64,000 nucleotides of DNA from Nocardia spumae (GCF_020733635.1 NZ_JAJFZL010000001.1:558001-622000); one strand, 5' to 3'; positions 1 to 8,930 are shown, numbered from the stretch's first letter. The notes: generated from the sequence alone by a model not told the origin. Numbers and translations are program-made.

Positions 1-1
1 G

Positions 2-481
2 CTGAGCGTGGACGAGATCGCCTCCCGCGCGGGGGTCAGCAAGAACACCATCTATCGCTGGTGGCCGACCAAAGCCGCGGTACTGATGGACGCGTTCACC
101 GACGCCTTCGCCGCGCGCATGACCGTCCCCGCCGAAGGTGATGCGCTGACCCGGCTGCGAACCACGGTCCGTCGCGTCGCGAGCCTCATGAGTGATCCGG
201 ATGCGCGCCGGCCGTTCGTCGCACTGGTCGCCGCGGCCCAGCACGATCCGGAACTCGCCGCGGCACTGCGGGAGCGATTCATCGCCGGCCGCCGTGCCGA
301 GGTGAACGAGGTCCTGTCGGCCGCGATCGCCGGCGGCCGACTCCCCTCGGACTTCGACGCGGAAGCCGCGGTCGACCTGATCTACGGCGCGCTGTACTAC
401 CGCCTGCTGATCAGCGGGGCGCCCCTGGGGCCGGATTACGCGGATCGCGTACTCACGGCGATGGGCCTACCCGTCGACTGA
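2..481 (+). CDS. TetR/AcrR family transcriptional regulator, 5' end missing
   Basis: This is the 3' part of a TetR-type repressor. The visible frame opens inside the helix-turn-helix (VDEIASRAGVSKNTIYRWW), the usual DNA-recognition segment. The remaining ~145 residues are an all-helical ligand-binding and dimerisation domain. The frame is open to the left edge, and TetR proteins normally carry 25-35 residues before this motif, so the true start lies outside the window; the GTG at position 8 is internal. It ends in TGA at 479-481. Its target and ligand cannot be read from what is visible. Confidence 0.85.
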   Translation: MSVDEIASRAGVSKNTIYRWWPTKAAVLMDAFTDAFAARMTVPAEGDALTRLRTTVRRVASLMSDPDARRPFVALVAAAQHDPELAAALRERFIAGRRAEVNEVLSAAIAGGRLPSDFDAEAAVDLIYGALYYRLLISGAPLGPDYADRVLTAMGLPVD

Positions 482-573
482 TCGAGTTTCGTCGAATTCG
501 ATTGCTGGACAGCGTTGTTCGTATCCGCGCCCGCGCCGCGGTCCGGGCCGATCACACCTGTCCGATCGGGAGC

Positions 574-2343
574 TCAGTCCCCGTAACCGGTTGTCGGCCA
601 GGAGGGCCGGGCGCGACCCGGGCCCTCGCCGGTGGGATGGCGGTCGGGGTGCGGGTCGCGTGTGGTGGGCCAATTCTGGTTGGGGCGTGAACGTTCGGGC
701 GGTTCGCCCGATCGAGGCGGACGGCGGGGGATACGGCGGGCGCCGCCGGTCGTGTCGGGGGAGCCTTCCGCACGCCGCTGCCCGCCGGTGTTCTCCGCGC
801 CTCGGCCGTCGGTGCGCCGGTGGCCGCCGGTCGCCTCGGACGCTCGATCCGGAATGCGCCGGTGGCTCCCGGTCGTCTCCGCGCCGCGGTCGACACGCCG
901 TTGCCCGCCGGTGCGTTCCGCGCTGCGGCCCGGTACCTGTCGGCGGGCGCCCGTGGTCTCCGCGTCGCGGCGTCGCCCGGCGGATGGCCGGGCGCCGTCG
1001 GGCACGCGCCGGTGGCTACCCGTGGTGTCGGCGTCGTTGCCGCCGCGCCGACCGGCCGGAACCGGGGTCCGGGCGCGCCGGGGTCGCGGTTCGGGCTCGT
1101 CGTCGACATCGGCGCGCTGTCCGAACGGGCGGGCCAGCAGTACGGCGATGACGGTGGTCAGCGGTACCGACAGGGCCAGACAGATGCCGCCGACCGCGGA
1201 GCGGGTGATCTCGATGGCCACCGCGTCGCCGGTCAGGACATCACGGATGGAGCGGCCGGCGACCGAGAACATCAGCAGCAATGGCAGTGCGCCGCCGGCG
1301 TAGGCGAGGACCAGGGTGTACACGGTGCTGGCGATGTGGTCGCGGCCGACGCGCATGGCGGCCGCGAACACCTCCCGGCGAGTGGCGCCCTTATCGATGT
1401 CGGCCAGTTCGAATGCGGCCGATGCCTGGGTGATGGTGACATCGTTGAGCACACCGAGGGAGCCGATGATGAAGCCCGCCAACAACAGCCCCGTGATACT
1501 GACGTGATCGATATAGGTCGCGACGTTGGTGTTCTGCTCTTCCGATAGACCCGTCAGGTGAGTGATCTTCAATGCCACCCAGGACAGCGCCGCCGCGAGC
1601 AGCATCGCGCTGAGCGTGCCCAGCAACGCGGAACTGGTCCGCAGATTGATGCCGTGCGCCAGATACAGCACCGCGTAGAGAATCAGCGCTCCCGCGACGA
1701 GCGCGACCGGCAGGGCGGGTTGTCCGTCGAGCAGTGCGGGCAGCATGAACACCACGAGCACACCGAAGGCGAACACCAGACCCAGTACCGCGCGTAGTCC
1801 GCGCCACCGCGCCACCGCCACGATCACCACCACGAAGACCAGCGTGATCAGCAGCAGCGGCATCCCGCGCGAATAGTCGTCGAACGAGTAGACGGTGGTC
1901 CCGGAGGGATCGTCCTGCCGGACCAGGCGAATGTGATCGCCGGCGTGCAGATCCGGCTGTCCCGGCCCGGGCGCGATCTCCAGCAGCGTGCGGCTGCCCT
2001 TACCGGGTCCCGATTCGATCGACACCAGACTGCGCTGACAGGTGTAGGCATTGGTCGGCGGTGGTTGTGGAGTGTCGGCGAACGCGCGCCCGTTCGAGGC
2101 ACTGCCGCAGGGGCCGATGTCCTGCATCACCACGGTGCCGGCCTCGGTCTGTACCGCGCCGCCGCCACCGTTCTGCATCGGCAGCGGAATATCCACATGC
2201 TGATGACTGGGCCACATCCAGATCATGGCGATCACCACGATCACCCCGATCCCGGTCAGCAGACCGACCACGACCCGCGCCGCGGTGGCCCCGATGGCGA
2301 TCGGCCCGGAATGATCGTGATGGTGGTGGTGATGCTCGCTCAC
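574..2343 (-). CDS. YibE/F family multi-pass membrane protein with His-rich N-terminus and repeat tail
   Basis: A 589-residue membrane protein of the YibE/F type, whose biochemical role is unknown. A stretch of six histidines sits at residues 4-9. One membrane segment (about 21-43) is followed by a ~115-residue extracytoplasmic domain, then a bundle of hydrophobic helices (about 160-405) with the YibE/F-like segment around GSLGVLNDVTITQASA. The last ~180 residues are hydrophilic and contain about seven copies of a 14-residue TGxxRR repeat. I chose GTG at 2343 because a TAAGCT -10-like hexamer lies 7 nt upstream, as expected of a leaderless transcript; ATG at 2367 or 2373 would add 8 or 10 residues. 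The histidines may bind metal, which is inference. Confidence 0.85.
   Translation of the reverse strand: MSEHHHHHHDHSGPIAIGATAARVVVGLLTGIGVIVVIAMIWMWPSHQHVDIPLPMQNGGGGAVQTEAGTVVMQDIGPCGSASNGRAFADTPQPPPTNAYTCQRSLVSIESGPGKGSRTLLEIAPGPGQPDLHAGDHIRLVRQDDPSGTTVYSFDDYSRGMPLLLITLVFVVVIVAVARWRGLRAVLGLVFAFGVLVVFMLPALLDGQPALPVALVAGALILYAVLYLAHGINLRTSSALLGTLSAMLLAAALSWVALKITHLTGLSEEQNTNVATYIDHVSITGLLLAGFIIGSLGVLNDVTITQASAAFELADIDKGATRREVFAAAMRVGRDHIASTVYTLVLAYAGGALPLLLMFSVAGRSIRDVLTGDAVAIEITRSAVGGICLALSVPLTTVIAVLLARPFGQRADVDDEPEPRPRRARTPVPAGRRGGNDADTTGSHRRVPDGARPSAGRRRDAETTGARRQVPGRSAERTGGQRRVDRGAETTGSHRRIPDRASEATGGHRRTDGRGAENTGGQRRAEGSPDTTGGARRIPRRPPRSGEPPERSRPNQNWPTTRDPHPDRHPTGEGPGRARPSWPTTGYGD
727..1035 (-). 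repeat. Coding repeat tract, TGxxRR units in the YibE/F protein tail
   Basis: About seven degenerate units of 13-15 residues encode the cytoplasmic-type tail. Their cores read TTGSHRR, TTGARRQ, RTGGQRR, TTGSHRR, ATGGHRR, NTGGQRR and TTGGARR. The units are basic and lie between acidic residues. The function is unknown; the pattern fits a disordered tail that grows and shrinks by repeat-unit slippage. Confidence 0.8.
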
Positions 2344-2804
2344 CGCGCCGAGCTTAAAGGATTTCATTTTCAACAGCAGGGCGGACCGCCGCGTCGTCCC
2401 TTTCGGCCGTATTCGACCGTCCGCCTCTCCGCGAATTTCGGCCCGACAGAGGCGCGGGCTCCTGCGCGTCGGCGGCCGGCGGTTCGGTCGACCGGTTCCG
2501 TCGGTCCGTATCCGGTGAGTGACCCATGTGCTCGCGCGAGATCAGCGGTGCGGGTGGCATGGCGAAACAGTGGGAGCGGGCGGCGGAGAGCAGGGGGATG
2601 TCTCCGCCGCCCGAAGGGATCCGACGGCCCAGGGGGGTAGGCGGTCGAATCCAGGGCCGAGCGGCCCAGGGGGGGTAGGCGGCTCGGCCGGGCACTGTGA
2701 GTGCCGAGGACTACTGTACACAAAAATCCGATGTTTGCACTAGCGAATCTTCTAAAACCCCTGGTTTCCGTACTCCCGGTTTGTTTTACCGGGGTTCGGC
2801 CTGA
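2344..2804. other. Intergenic stretch with a 20-bp direct repeat
   Basis: There is no credible gene in these 461 bases between the YibE/F start and the aminotransferase stop. It holds two near-identical copies of a G-rich ~20-bp element (CGGCCCAGGGGGGTAGGCGG) at 2625-2644 and 2662-2682, 37 bp apart and differing by one G. Its part nearest the YibE/F gene must carry that gene's promoter. No terminator with a clear stem and T tract was found for the aminotransferase. Confidence 0.55.
2351..2356 (-). promoter_or_regulatory. -10-like hexamer for a leaderless YibE/F transcript
   Basis: On the minus strand TAAGCT ends 7 nt before GTG 2343. Actinobacterial -10 boxes (TANNNT) at this distance from a start codon usually give leaderless mRNAs. 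No convincing -35 is visible. Confidence 0.4.
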
Positions 2805-4055
2805 TCACTGCCGATAACTGGAGAGGAAGTTCCCGAATCGTTCGATCGCCACGGACAGATCTCTGGCCCACGGCAGCGTCACGATGCGCAGGTGGTCGTG
2901 CTGCGGCCAGTTGAATCCGGTGCCCTGCACCATCAGGATCTTCTCCTGCAGCAAGAGGTCGAGCACCAATTTGGCGTCGTCGTGGATCTCGTAGACCTCG
3001 GGGTCCAGCCGCGGGAACGCGTACAACGCGCCCTTGGGTTTCACACATGAGACACCGGGGATCATATTGAGCTTCTCCCAGGCGACATCGCGCTGTTCGA
3101 GGAGCCGGCCGCCGGGCAGGATCAGGTCCTCGATGCTCTGGTATCCGCCCAGGGCCACCTGAATGGCGTGCTGCGCGGGCACATTCGGGCACAACCGGGT
3201 GGACGCCAGCAGATCGATACCCTCGAGGAATCCGGCCGCATGTTCCTTGGGGCCGGTGATCACCAGCCAGCCGGACCGGTATCCCGCGACCCGGTAGGCC
3301 TTGGACAGGCCGTTGAAAGTCAGGCACAGCAGGTCGGGGGCGAGGGAGGCCAGCGAGATGTGCTTGGTGTCGTCGTAGAGGATCTTGTCGTAGATCTCGT
3401 CCGCGAGCAGCAGCAGCTGATGTTTGCGCGCCAGGTCCACCAGCTGCTGCAGTACCTCCGTCGAGTACACCGCGCCGGTGGGGTTGTTCGGGTTGATCAC
3501 CAGCAGGGCCTTGGTCTTGTCGGTGATCTTGGATTCGATATCGGCCACATCGGGCTGCCAGCCGTTGGACTCGTCACACAGATAGTGCACGGCGGTACCG
3601 CCGGCCAGGCTGGTCATCGCGGTCCACAGCGGATAGTCCGGGGCCGGGATCAGCACCTCGTCACCGCTGTCGAGCAGGGCCTGCATGGTCATGGTGATCA
3701 GCTCGGAGACGCCGTTGCCCAGGTAGACGTCGTCGACGTCGAATTCCGGGAAGCCGGGGACCAGTTCGTACCTGGTCACGATGGCGCGCCGCGCGGGCAG
3801 AATGCCCTTGGATTCGGAATAGCCCTGCGCGTACGGCAGCGCGGCGATCATGTCGCGCATGATCACATCCGGCGCGTCGAATCCGAACGGCGCCGGGTTG
3901 CCGATGTTCAGCTTGAGGATGCGATGTCCCTCGGCCTCCAGCCGTGCCGCATGTGCGTGTACCGGTCCGCGGATCTCGTAGAGAACGTTCTGGAGCTTGA
4001 GAGACTGCTCCAGAATCCGTGGGGGCTGATGCGGTGACTGGCTGGTAGGGCTCAC
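2805..4055 (-). CDS. Pyridoxal-phosphate aminotransferase, class I/II (alanine/aspartate type)
   Basis: A 416-residue fold-type I aminotransferase that should transfer an amino group between an amino acid and a 2-oxoacid in the cytoplasm. Visible signatures are the substrate and PLP segment NPNNPTGAVYS, the PLP-contact Asp-Glu-Ile-Tyr (LLADEIYDKILYDD), the Schiff-base lysine in GLSKAYRVAGYRSGW and the C-terminal arginine (HDHLRIVTLP). It corresponds by position to the AspC/AlaT-like Rv0337c of mycobacteria, next to etfD; alanine-pyruvate specificity is likely but unproven. GTG 4055 was chosen because a CACCAT element lies 7 nt upstream and the residues before it look non-coding. Confidence 0.9.
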   Translation of the reverse strand: MSPTSQSPHQPPRILEQSLKLQNVLYEIRGPVHAHAARLEAEGHRILKLNIGNPAPFGFDAPDVIMRDMIAALPYAQGYSESKGILPARRAIVTRYELVPGFPEFDVDDVYLGNGVSELITMTMQALLDSGDEVLIPAPDYPLWTAMTSLAGGTAVHYLCDESNGWQPDVADIESKITDKTKALLVINPNNPTGAVYSTEVLQQLVDLARKHQLLLLADEIYDKILYDDTKHISLASLAPDLLCLTFNGLSKAYRVAGYRSGWLVITGPKEHAAGFLEGIDLLASTRLCPNVPAQHAIQVALGGYQSIEDLILPGGRLLEQRDVAWEKLNMIPGVSCVKPKGALYAFPRLDPEVYEIHDDAKLVLDLLLQEKILMVQGTGFNWPQHDHLRIVTLPWARDLSVAIERFGNFLSSYRQ

Positions 4056-4103
4056 CCGATCAATGGTGCCACCGCGTCGCAAGTGCTTATCGGAGGCCCG
4101 TCG

Positions 4104-4209
4104 GCGGCGCCGCGCCGGGTGAACGCGCCGGCGCCGTGCCGGGTGAACGCGCCGGCGCCGTGCCGGGTGAACGCGGCGGCGCCGCGCCGGGTGAACGCGC
4201 CGGCGCCGA
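4104..4209. repeat. 24-bp GC-rich tandem repeat, about 4 copies
   Basis: A GCCGGGTGAACGCG-type unit recurs with exact 24-bp spacing; its GCCGGGT core starts at 4114, 4138, 4162 and 4186. Each unit also contains the palindrome GGCGCC. The array lies between the stop of the XRE/TPR gene and the start of the aminotransferase, so transcription from the first gene would run through it. It could form stacked hairpins. Confidence 0.85.
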
Positions 4210-4220
4210 CGGGCTCGTGC

Positions 4221-5612
4221 TCAGGCCGGTGGATTGGCGGGCAGCATCCCGCTGGTGACGGTGGTGCCGCAGAATTCCTCGATCCGCTCGTCGAGGCGGC
4301 GGGCCTCGACCGCATCCCGGAACTGCGGGGTGGCGATGCGGCGCCGCAATCCGGTCAGCCGCTCCTCGAGTTGTGCGATGCGCCGGTCCTCGGACAGTTC
4401 GAGGACGGGGCTCAGCGCGTCTCCGGCGCCGTCGAGGCTGCCGTTGATGAGCTGGGCCGCCGCATTGTCGACGCGGGCCAGTGCCTCGGCGCCGTAGGAG
4501 CGCTGCTCGCGCGGGCCGCCGCTGTACAACTCGATGGTGCGCTGGGTCTCGGTGAGCGCCGGCTCCGCCTGACCGAGATGGATGTAGGTCGCGCCGGCGT
4601 AGTAGTGGCTCTTGGCCTCGGGGAAGCCAAAAACACCACCCGTCTCGTCGTGCAATTCGTCGGTGGTGTTGCCGGTTCGCGCGGCGTCGGCGGCCCGGAT
4701 GCAGCGTTCGGCGTCGGTGGCGCTGCCCAGTTTCGACCAGATGCGCGCCTCGATATTGTGCAGGCGCACCTGGGCTGTCACCGAATCCGCGTACCGCTGG
4801 CCGTGCTGCGCCAGCATCACCGCGCGGCGCGGACGTTCGGACCAGTATTCGATCAGTGCCTGCATACCGCGTGTCCAGGCGCGTAAACCGTTGTGGCCGC
4901 ACAGTTCCGCGTAGGCCCAGGCCGCCCGGGCCTGTTCTCCGGCGGCGTCGAGATGACCGAGATCGGTACTGGCATTGGCCAGCAGGCCCGACAGCGTTCC
5001 GGCCAGCAGATACAAATGGCTTGTGTCCGCGGGCTTCTGATGACCCTCGAGCAGTCGGTACACGCGCCGGCGCACCCGCAGCATCTCCACCATCATCGGA
5101 ACCGGCGGCACATGGACATACTCTCTGGCGATGCGGGTGGCATCGGCGTCGAGCTGTTCCAGCGCGGAGGCGCCGACATTGGTGGCCTCGGCGCGACCGG
5201 CGTGCTCGCTGGCTTCGTGGGCAGCCGCCATGATCAGATCCCTCTCCGAAATCTCGGCTAACGCATCACCTCTCATTGCACCGGCGTCTACGAGTGCCAA
5301 AAGTTCCGCGTCGCTCGAATACTTGCCGTGCGCCGAATGATGGTGGCGCACCTCGAATTCCGGCTCGGGATGATCGACCACGGGCTGATCGATCATTGCC
5401 GCGAACCGTGCCCGCACGACTTCGTCGGACCTGGCCAATGATGTGTCCAGCGCGGCCTGGTTGACCGGGCGCGGATGCACTCTGGCACCCCCGGCCTCCC
5501 ATTTGGAGACCAGTCGTTCGTGTACTCCCAGATGGGCCGCGAACTCCCTGATGCTCATTCGTTTGGCATCGCGGAGGGCACGGGCTTCTTTACCTGACCA
5601 CTGCCGGACCAC
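4221..5612 (-). CDS. XRE family transcriptional regulator with TPR-like C-terminal domain
   Basis: A 463-residue cytoplasmic regulator. Residues 6-35 form an XRE helix-turn-helix (REFAAHLGVHERLVSKWEAGG). The rest is alpha-helical with repeated Ala-rich helix pairs that resemble TPR repeats, as in many actinomycete regulators of this layout. GTG 5612 is taken as the start because GAAGGGA lies 8 nt upstream and the helix-turn-helix begins soon after; a longer frame from 5675 would run into the promoter of the divergent gene at 5810. The divergent pair is probably co-regulated. The signal sensed is unknown. Confidence 0.82.
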   Translation of the reverse strand: MVRQWSGKEARALRDAKRMSIREFAAHLGVHERLVSKWEAGGARVHPRPVNQAALDTSLARSDEVVRARFAAMIDQPVVDHPEPEFEVRHHHSAHGKYSSDAELLALVDAGAMRGDALAEISERDLIMAAAHEASEHAGRAEATNVGASALEQLDADATRIAREYVHVPPVPMMVEMLRVRRRVYRLLEGHQKPADTSHLYLLAGTLSGLLANASTDLGHLDAAGEQARAAWAYAELCGHNGLRAWTRGMQALIEYWSERPRRAVMLAQHGQRYADSVTAQVRLHNIEARIWSKLGSATDAERCIRAADAARTGNTTDELHDETGGVFGFPEAKSHYYAGATYIHLGQAEPALTETQRTIELYSGGPREQRSYGAEALARVDNAAAQLINGSLDGAGDALSPVLELSEDRRIAQLEERLTGLRRRIATPQFRDAVEARRLDERIEEFCGTTVTSGMLPANPPA

Positions 5613-5809
5613 GATGTCATCCCTTCCGCGCGAACTGGTCTCCAGAGTACGAGCGGACGGTGATCGCAGCCACATCCGAAATCGACCTGGTATCCGGGAA
5701 TTCCCAGGTCTACGAAGTTTGGGCAGTGAAAGGGCAGTGCTGGGCGCGTGTGGGGGCGTTTCGGGGCCGACGCAGTGGCGGGACCCTTGAATGGATAGAG
5801 GGAGTCGCC

Positions 5810-6259
5810 GTGAATGTCGAGAAGCTCAGGACCGCCGACGATTGGGTGATGTTCTATCGGCACCGAGCCGGTCTGACATGCATCCAGCGTGGCGGTTTCG
5901 TGACGCTGCCGGTCACCGGCAGCGTCGGTATCGTTCATCTGCCGTCGGACCGTGCCGAACGAGTGTGCGGATCACTGTCCGAGCACGGCGGGTGCGGTCC
6001 GGTGCTGGCCCGGCGGGCCCGCTGGAGTTTCCTGGTGATTCCGGACGGCCGGCCCGGCGGGCAGGTCTCGGACATATTGCAGCGCCTCGATATCGGCATT
6101 CCCTCGGTCGGCGGCGAGATCATGATGCCCACCAGCCTGGGTCGATGGACCCGCGAGGGCTGTCACTGGATTGTGGCGCCGGCGCCCGATCTCGAACTTC
6201 CACCCCTTTCGAAAGTCGTCACGACTGCACTGGCGGTGGGAAGAGGCGGCGAGGACTGA
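5810..6259 (+). CDS. Conserved protein of unknown function, partner of the divergent XRE regulator
   Basis: A 149-residue soluble protein that I do not recognise by name. Its C-terminal half (RRARWSFLVIPDG, then GGEIMMPTSLGRW) resembles the protein encoded at 40947-41456 (HSRRWTFLLEPD, then GASVALPAPTD). Both genes lie beside an XRE regulator on the opposite strand. GTG 5810 was chosen because AGAGGGAG sits just upstream; earlier in-frame starts would overlap the regulator's start region. Role as a regulator partner is inferred only from position and this shared pattern. Confidence 0.7.
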   Translation: MNVEKLRTADDWVMFYRHRAGLTCIQRGGFVTLPVTGSVGIVHLPSDRAERVCGSLSEHGGCGPVLARRARWSFLVIPDGRPGGQVSDILQRLDIGIPSVGGEIMMPTSLGRWTREGCHWIVAPAPDLELPPLSKVVTTALAVGRGGED

Positions 6260-6378
6260 ACCCGCAGACCGGTTCTCGCTGCCGCGGATCCGGGTCCGTC
6301 TCGTTGCCTGTCGGAGGCGGACCCGGATTCGGAACATGAGATATTTCAGATTCGGCCCAATTGTGACACGACACTGTT

Positions 6379-6384
6379 TACGAT
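6379..6384 (+). promoter_or_regulatory. -10 hexamer, leaderless promoter of the first secreted paralog
   Basis: TACGAT ends 6 nt before ATG 6391. No Shine-Dalgarno sequence precedes that ATG, which fits leaderless translation. Confidence 0.5.
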
Positions 6385-6390
6385 TGACCG

Positions 6391-7062
6391 ATGAAGCTCC
6401 AGCGCCTTACCGCGGTATCCGCTCTGGTCGTCGGCGCCCTGACCGCCGGCACAGCCGCCGTGCATGCCGATCCGGGCCCCGCGCCCGCACCGTCGGCCAT
6501 CAAGTACTCGGTGAAGCTCGTCGACAAGACCGTGGTGGCAACCCTGCAGGGCGGCACCTTCCGGCTTGCCGAGGACGGCAGGTCCTATGCCGTCACCGAT
6601 GCCCACGGTGCCACCGTCGTCTCCCTGCCGACCGAGATCCGGCTCGCCGACACCGCGATTCCGGTGAAATCGGTTATCGGCCACGACGACACCGTGCTCG
6701 AACTGACTCCCGAGCGCACCGTCACGGTCGAACACCCCGGCAGTGCCGTGCGGCCGATCGCCTCCGCGATGGAGAACCACAAGGCGTTGAACGACTTCGA
6801 CACCAATTTCGGTATCGCCACCGCGGTGGGCACCTTCCTGGGGACCGCCGTCGGCGCCATCGTCGGGGGCATCACCGGTTGCATTCTCGGCCTGCCGCTG
6901 CTGGGTCTGGGCTGCATTCCGGCGGCCGTCGCGGGCGCCGGAATCGGCGGAGTGCTGGGCACGATCGTGATCGGCGGGCCCGCATTGGCGATCACCGGGT
7001 TCGATGTGATCAATACGCTGTCCGCGGCCCCGGGCACCACCAAATGGGCTGACGACAAGTAA
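6391..7062 (+). CDS. Secreted glycine-zipper protein, paralog 1 of 3
   Basis: A 223-residue exported protein of unknown function. Residues 1-26 are a Sec signal peptide (basic start, hydrophobic core, cleavage near VHA-DP). A ~110-residue domain follows, beginning YSVKLVDKTVVATLQGG. The C-terminal third has two hydrophobic helices rich in GxxxG (GTFLGTAVGAIVGGITG, then AGAGIGGVLGTIVIGG) flanking two cysteines spaced GCILGLPLLGLGC. The proteins at 7291 and 13296 share the same plan. The zipper helices suggest insertion into, or assembly on, a membrane, possibly the mycolic outer layer; this is inference. Confidence 0.82.
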   Translation: MKLQRLTAVSALVVGALTAGTAAVHADPGPAPAPSAIKYSVKLVDKTVVATLQGGTFRLAEDGRSYAVTDAHGATVVSLPTEIRLADTAIPVKSVIGHDDTVLELTPERTVTVEHPGSAVRPIASAMENHKALNDFDTNFGIATAVGTFLGTAVGAIVGGITGCILGLPLLGLGCIPAAVAGAGIGGVLGTIVIGGPALAITGFDVINTLSAAPGTTKWADDK

Positions 7063-7290
7063 CTTTCACGGCGCGGATCGGGGCGCCAGGGTGTCGTACC
7101 CGATCCGAATTCCGCATTTGTGATTATCCCCAGTATTGGGGCTTCGCCTGCGCGCGCGGGTCACATAGTGTATCGGGCGCACCTGCGTGACGCTGAGTGG
7201 TGACTCCGGCCGGAATCACCCGATCCGCAGGGCGGCGGTGTTCGTCGAGGGGGCGAACGCCGAAATCCGATGACGGAATGGGAAATTCGA

Positions 7291-7965
7291 ATGAGAATCC
7301 GCAGCCTCACCGCGGCGTCCGCCGTGTTGATCGGCGCAATGACCGCCGGGCTGACCACCGCCCACGCCGATCCGGCTCCCGCGCTGGATCAGTCCGGGAT
7401 CAAATACTCGGTCAAACTCGTGGATAAAACGGTCGTGGCGACCTTGCAGGGGGGAACCTTCCACTTGGCGCAGGACGAAAAGTCCTATGCCGTCACCGAT
7501 TCCCACGGCGCGACCGTAGTGTCACTGCCCACCGACGTGCGAGTGGAGCACTCCGATATTCCGGTGAAGCCGGTGCTGAAGAACAACGGCACCGTGCTGG
7601 AATTGACTCCGCAGCGCACCATGACCACCGATCACCCCGTCGTGGTCCAGCCGATCGCGTCGCCGGTCGAGAATCAGCGGGCGATGAACGATTTCTCCAC
7701 TCAGTTCGGAATCGCCACGGCGGTGGGCGGATTCGTCGGCACCGCCATCGGCGTGGTCGTGGGTGGCGTCATCGGCTGTGTCCTGGGCCTGCCGCTGCTG
7801 GGCGTCGGCTGCATTCCGGCCGCGATCGCCGGCGCGGGAATCGGTGGCATCCTCGGCACCATCGCCGTCGGCGGACCCGCGCTGGGCATCGCCGGAATGG
7901 ATTTGGTCAGCACCCTGCAGGCCGCACCGGGAACCAGTAAGTGGGCCCAGCAGCCCACGGGATAA
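7291..7965 (+). CDS. Secreted glycine-zipper protein, paralog 2 of 3
   Basis: A 224-residue close paralog of the preceding gene, with the same signal peptide type (cleavage near AHA-DP), the same YSVKLVDKTVVATLQGG segment and the same paired GxxxG helices around GCVLGLPLLGVGC. ATG 7291 was chosen over 7270 because alignment with paralog 1 starts there and GGAATGGGA lies just upstream. It ends directly against the stop codon of the convergent AraC gene. The 228-bp gap to paralog 1 suggests its own promoter. Confidence 0.82.
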   Translation: MRIRSLTAASAVLIGAMTAGLTTAHADPAPALDQSGIKYSVKLVDKTVVATLQGGTFHLAQDEKSYAVTDSHGATVVSLPTDVRVEHSDIPVKPVLKNNGTVLELTPQRTMTTDHPVVVQPIASPVENQRAMNDFSTQFGIATAVGGFVGTAIGVVVGGVIGCVLGLPLLGVGCIPAAIAGAGIGGILGTIAVGGPALGIAGMDLVSTLQAAPGTSKWAQQPTG

Positions 7966-8874
7966 TCAAGCAGTTCGATCCGCACGATGGCCGGTCGTTC
8001 CCGAAAGGGGCGGCCGGCCAACCGGTTTCGGACTACCCGCGGCGCGGCGCTCGGCCGTGAGCCGATCCCGATACCGGCCGGGCGTCATACCCGTGCTCGC
8101 CCGGAAATGGCGATGCAGGTGACTCTGGTCGGCGAAACCGGTAGCGGTGGCGGTGTCCGCGAGAGGGTAACCGTTCTCCAACAGCCTGCGGGCCAGCCGG
8201 ATGCGGTGCGCGATCTGCACGGCGTGGGGAGTGGTTCCCGTGCGCTCACGGAAAACACGGATCAGGCGGAATTTATCGATACCCGCGGCGCCGGCGAGTT
8301 CGTCCAGACCGATATTGCGCGGGGAGTTGTCGCCGAGATAGTCACAAGCGAGCCGGAACGGCCCGTCATCGCGCATGCGCGTGGTCGACGGTGACCCGCG
8401 CTTCGCCGAGTGGCGCCCGATGACGGTGTGCAGCCATACCGTGAGCCGTTCGTCACGCTCGAGCCTTGTCGCGGGCTTCTCCAGCACGTGGTGCAGCCGG
8501 ACGAACTCGGCGGCGAGCCGGGGATCGTCGAGAACCGGATCAGGAAAGGCGACGTCTGCCAGTACGTCCTGTTCACCGCCGAGATGCGCCAGATCGGCGA
8601 GCTCGACGATCATCAGACGGCACGACCACGGCCGGTGGGTGACCGAGGTGCCGGAATGCGCGTGCGACGGATCCCAGGCGACCACTCGGCCCGGTGCGAC
8701 GGTCCGGCGTTCCCGCCCCCGGCGTGCGACCATCGCTTCCCCCGCGACGACGCCGAAGACGTACTCCCCGCGCGGTTCGATCCCGTAACCCGTCGTTCGA
8801 CCGGCCATGAGCAGGATGCGGCCCGCGTCCGGCGGACGCCGGATCCGGACCTGTTCCACGGCCGACGCGCTCAT
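7966..8874 (-). CDS. AraC family transcriptional regulator
   Basis: A 302-residue regulator. The N-terminal ~170 residues form a cupin-like sensor domain (EYVFGVVAGEAMVARRGRERR). The C-terminal ~100 residues are the paired AraC helix-turn-helix motifs: IGLDELAGAAGIDKFRLIRVFRERTG, and a second ending FADQSHLHRHFRASTGMTPGRYR. ATG 8874 is preferred over the in-frame TTG at 8895. It is divergent from the VOC gene at 8931 with ~56 bp between starts, so it probably regulates that gene and itself. Confidence 0.88.
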   Translation of the reverse strand: MSASAVEQVRIRRPPDAGRILLMAGRTTGYGIEPRGEYVFGVVAGEAMVARRGRERRTVAPGRVVAWDPSHAHSGTSVTHRPWSCRLMIVELADLAHLGGEQDVLADVAFPDPVLDDPRLAAEFVRLHHVLEKPATRLERDERLTVWLHTVIGRHSAKRGSPSTTRMRDDGPFRLACDYLGDNSPRNIGLDELAGAAGIDKFRLIRVFRERTGTTPHAVQIAHRIRLARRLLENGYPLADTATATGFADQSHLHRHFRASTGMTPGRYRDRLTAERRAAGSPKPVGRPPLSGTTGHRADRTA

Positions 8875-8917
8875 ACCGACATCAATAACGTTCAAGACCG
8901 GGGTATTCCGATCGGCC

Positions 8918-8923
8918 TACTTT
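8918..8923 (+). promoter_or_regulatory. -10 hexamer, leaderless promoter of the VOC gene
   Basis: TACTTT ends 7 nt before ATG 8931 and there is no Shine-Dalgarno sequence. The site lies in the short divergent region shared with the AraC gene. Confidence 0.45.
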
Positions 8924-8930
8924 TCGGTCC

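Noticed and set aside
2317..2334. Six histidine codons suspected to be a cloning tag
   Set aside because: They lie inside a native gene near its N-terminus, followed by Asp-His, without vector, linker or protease-site sequence.
4104..4209. 24-bp repeats considered as a replication origin or iterons
   Set aside because: The units are extremely GC-rich with no adjoining AT-rich segment or replication initiator gene.
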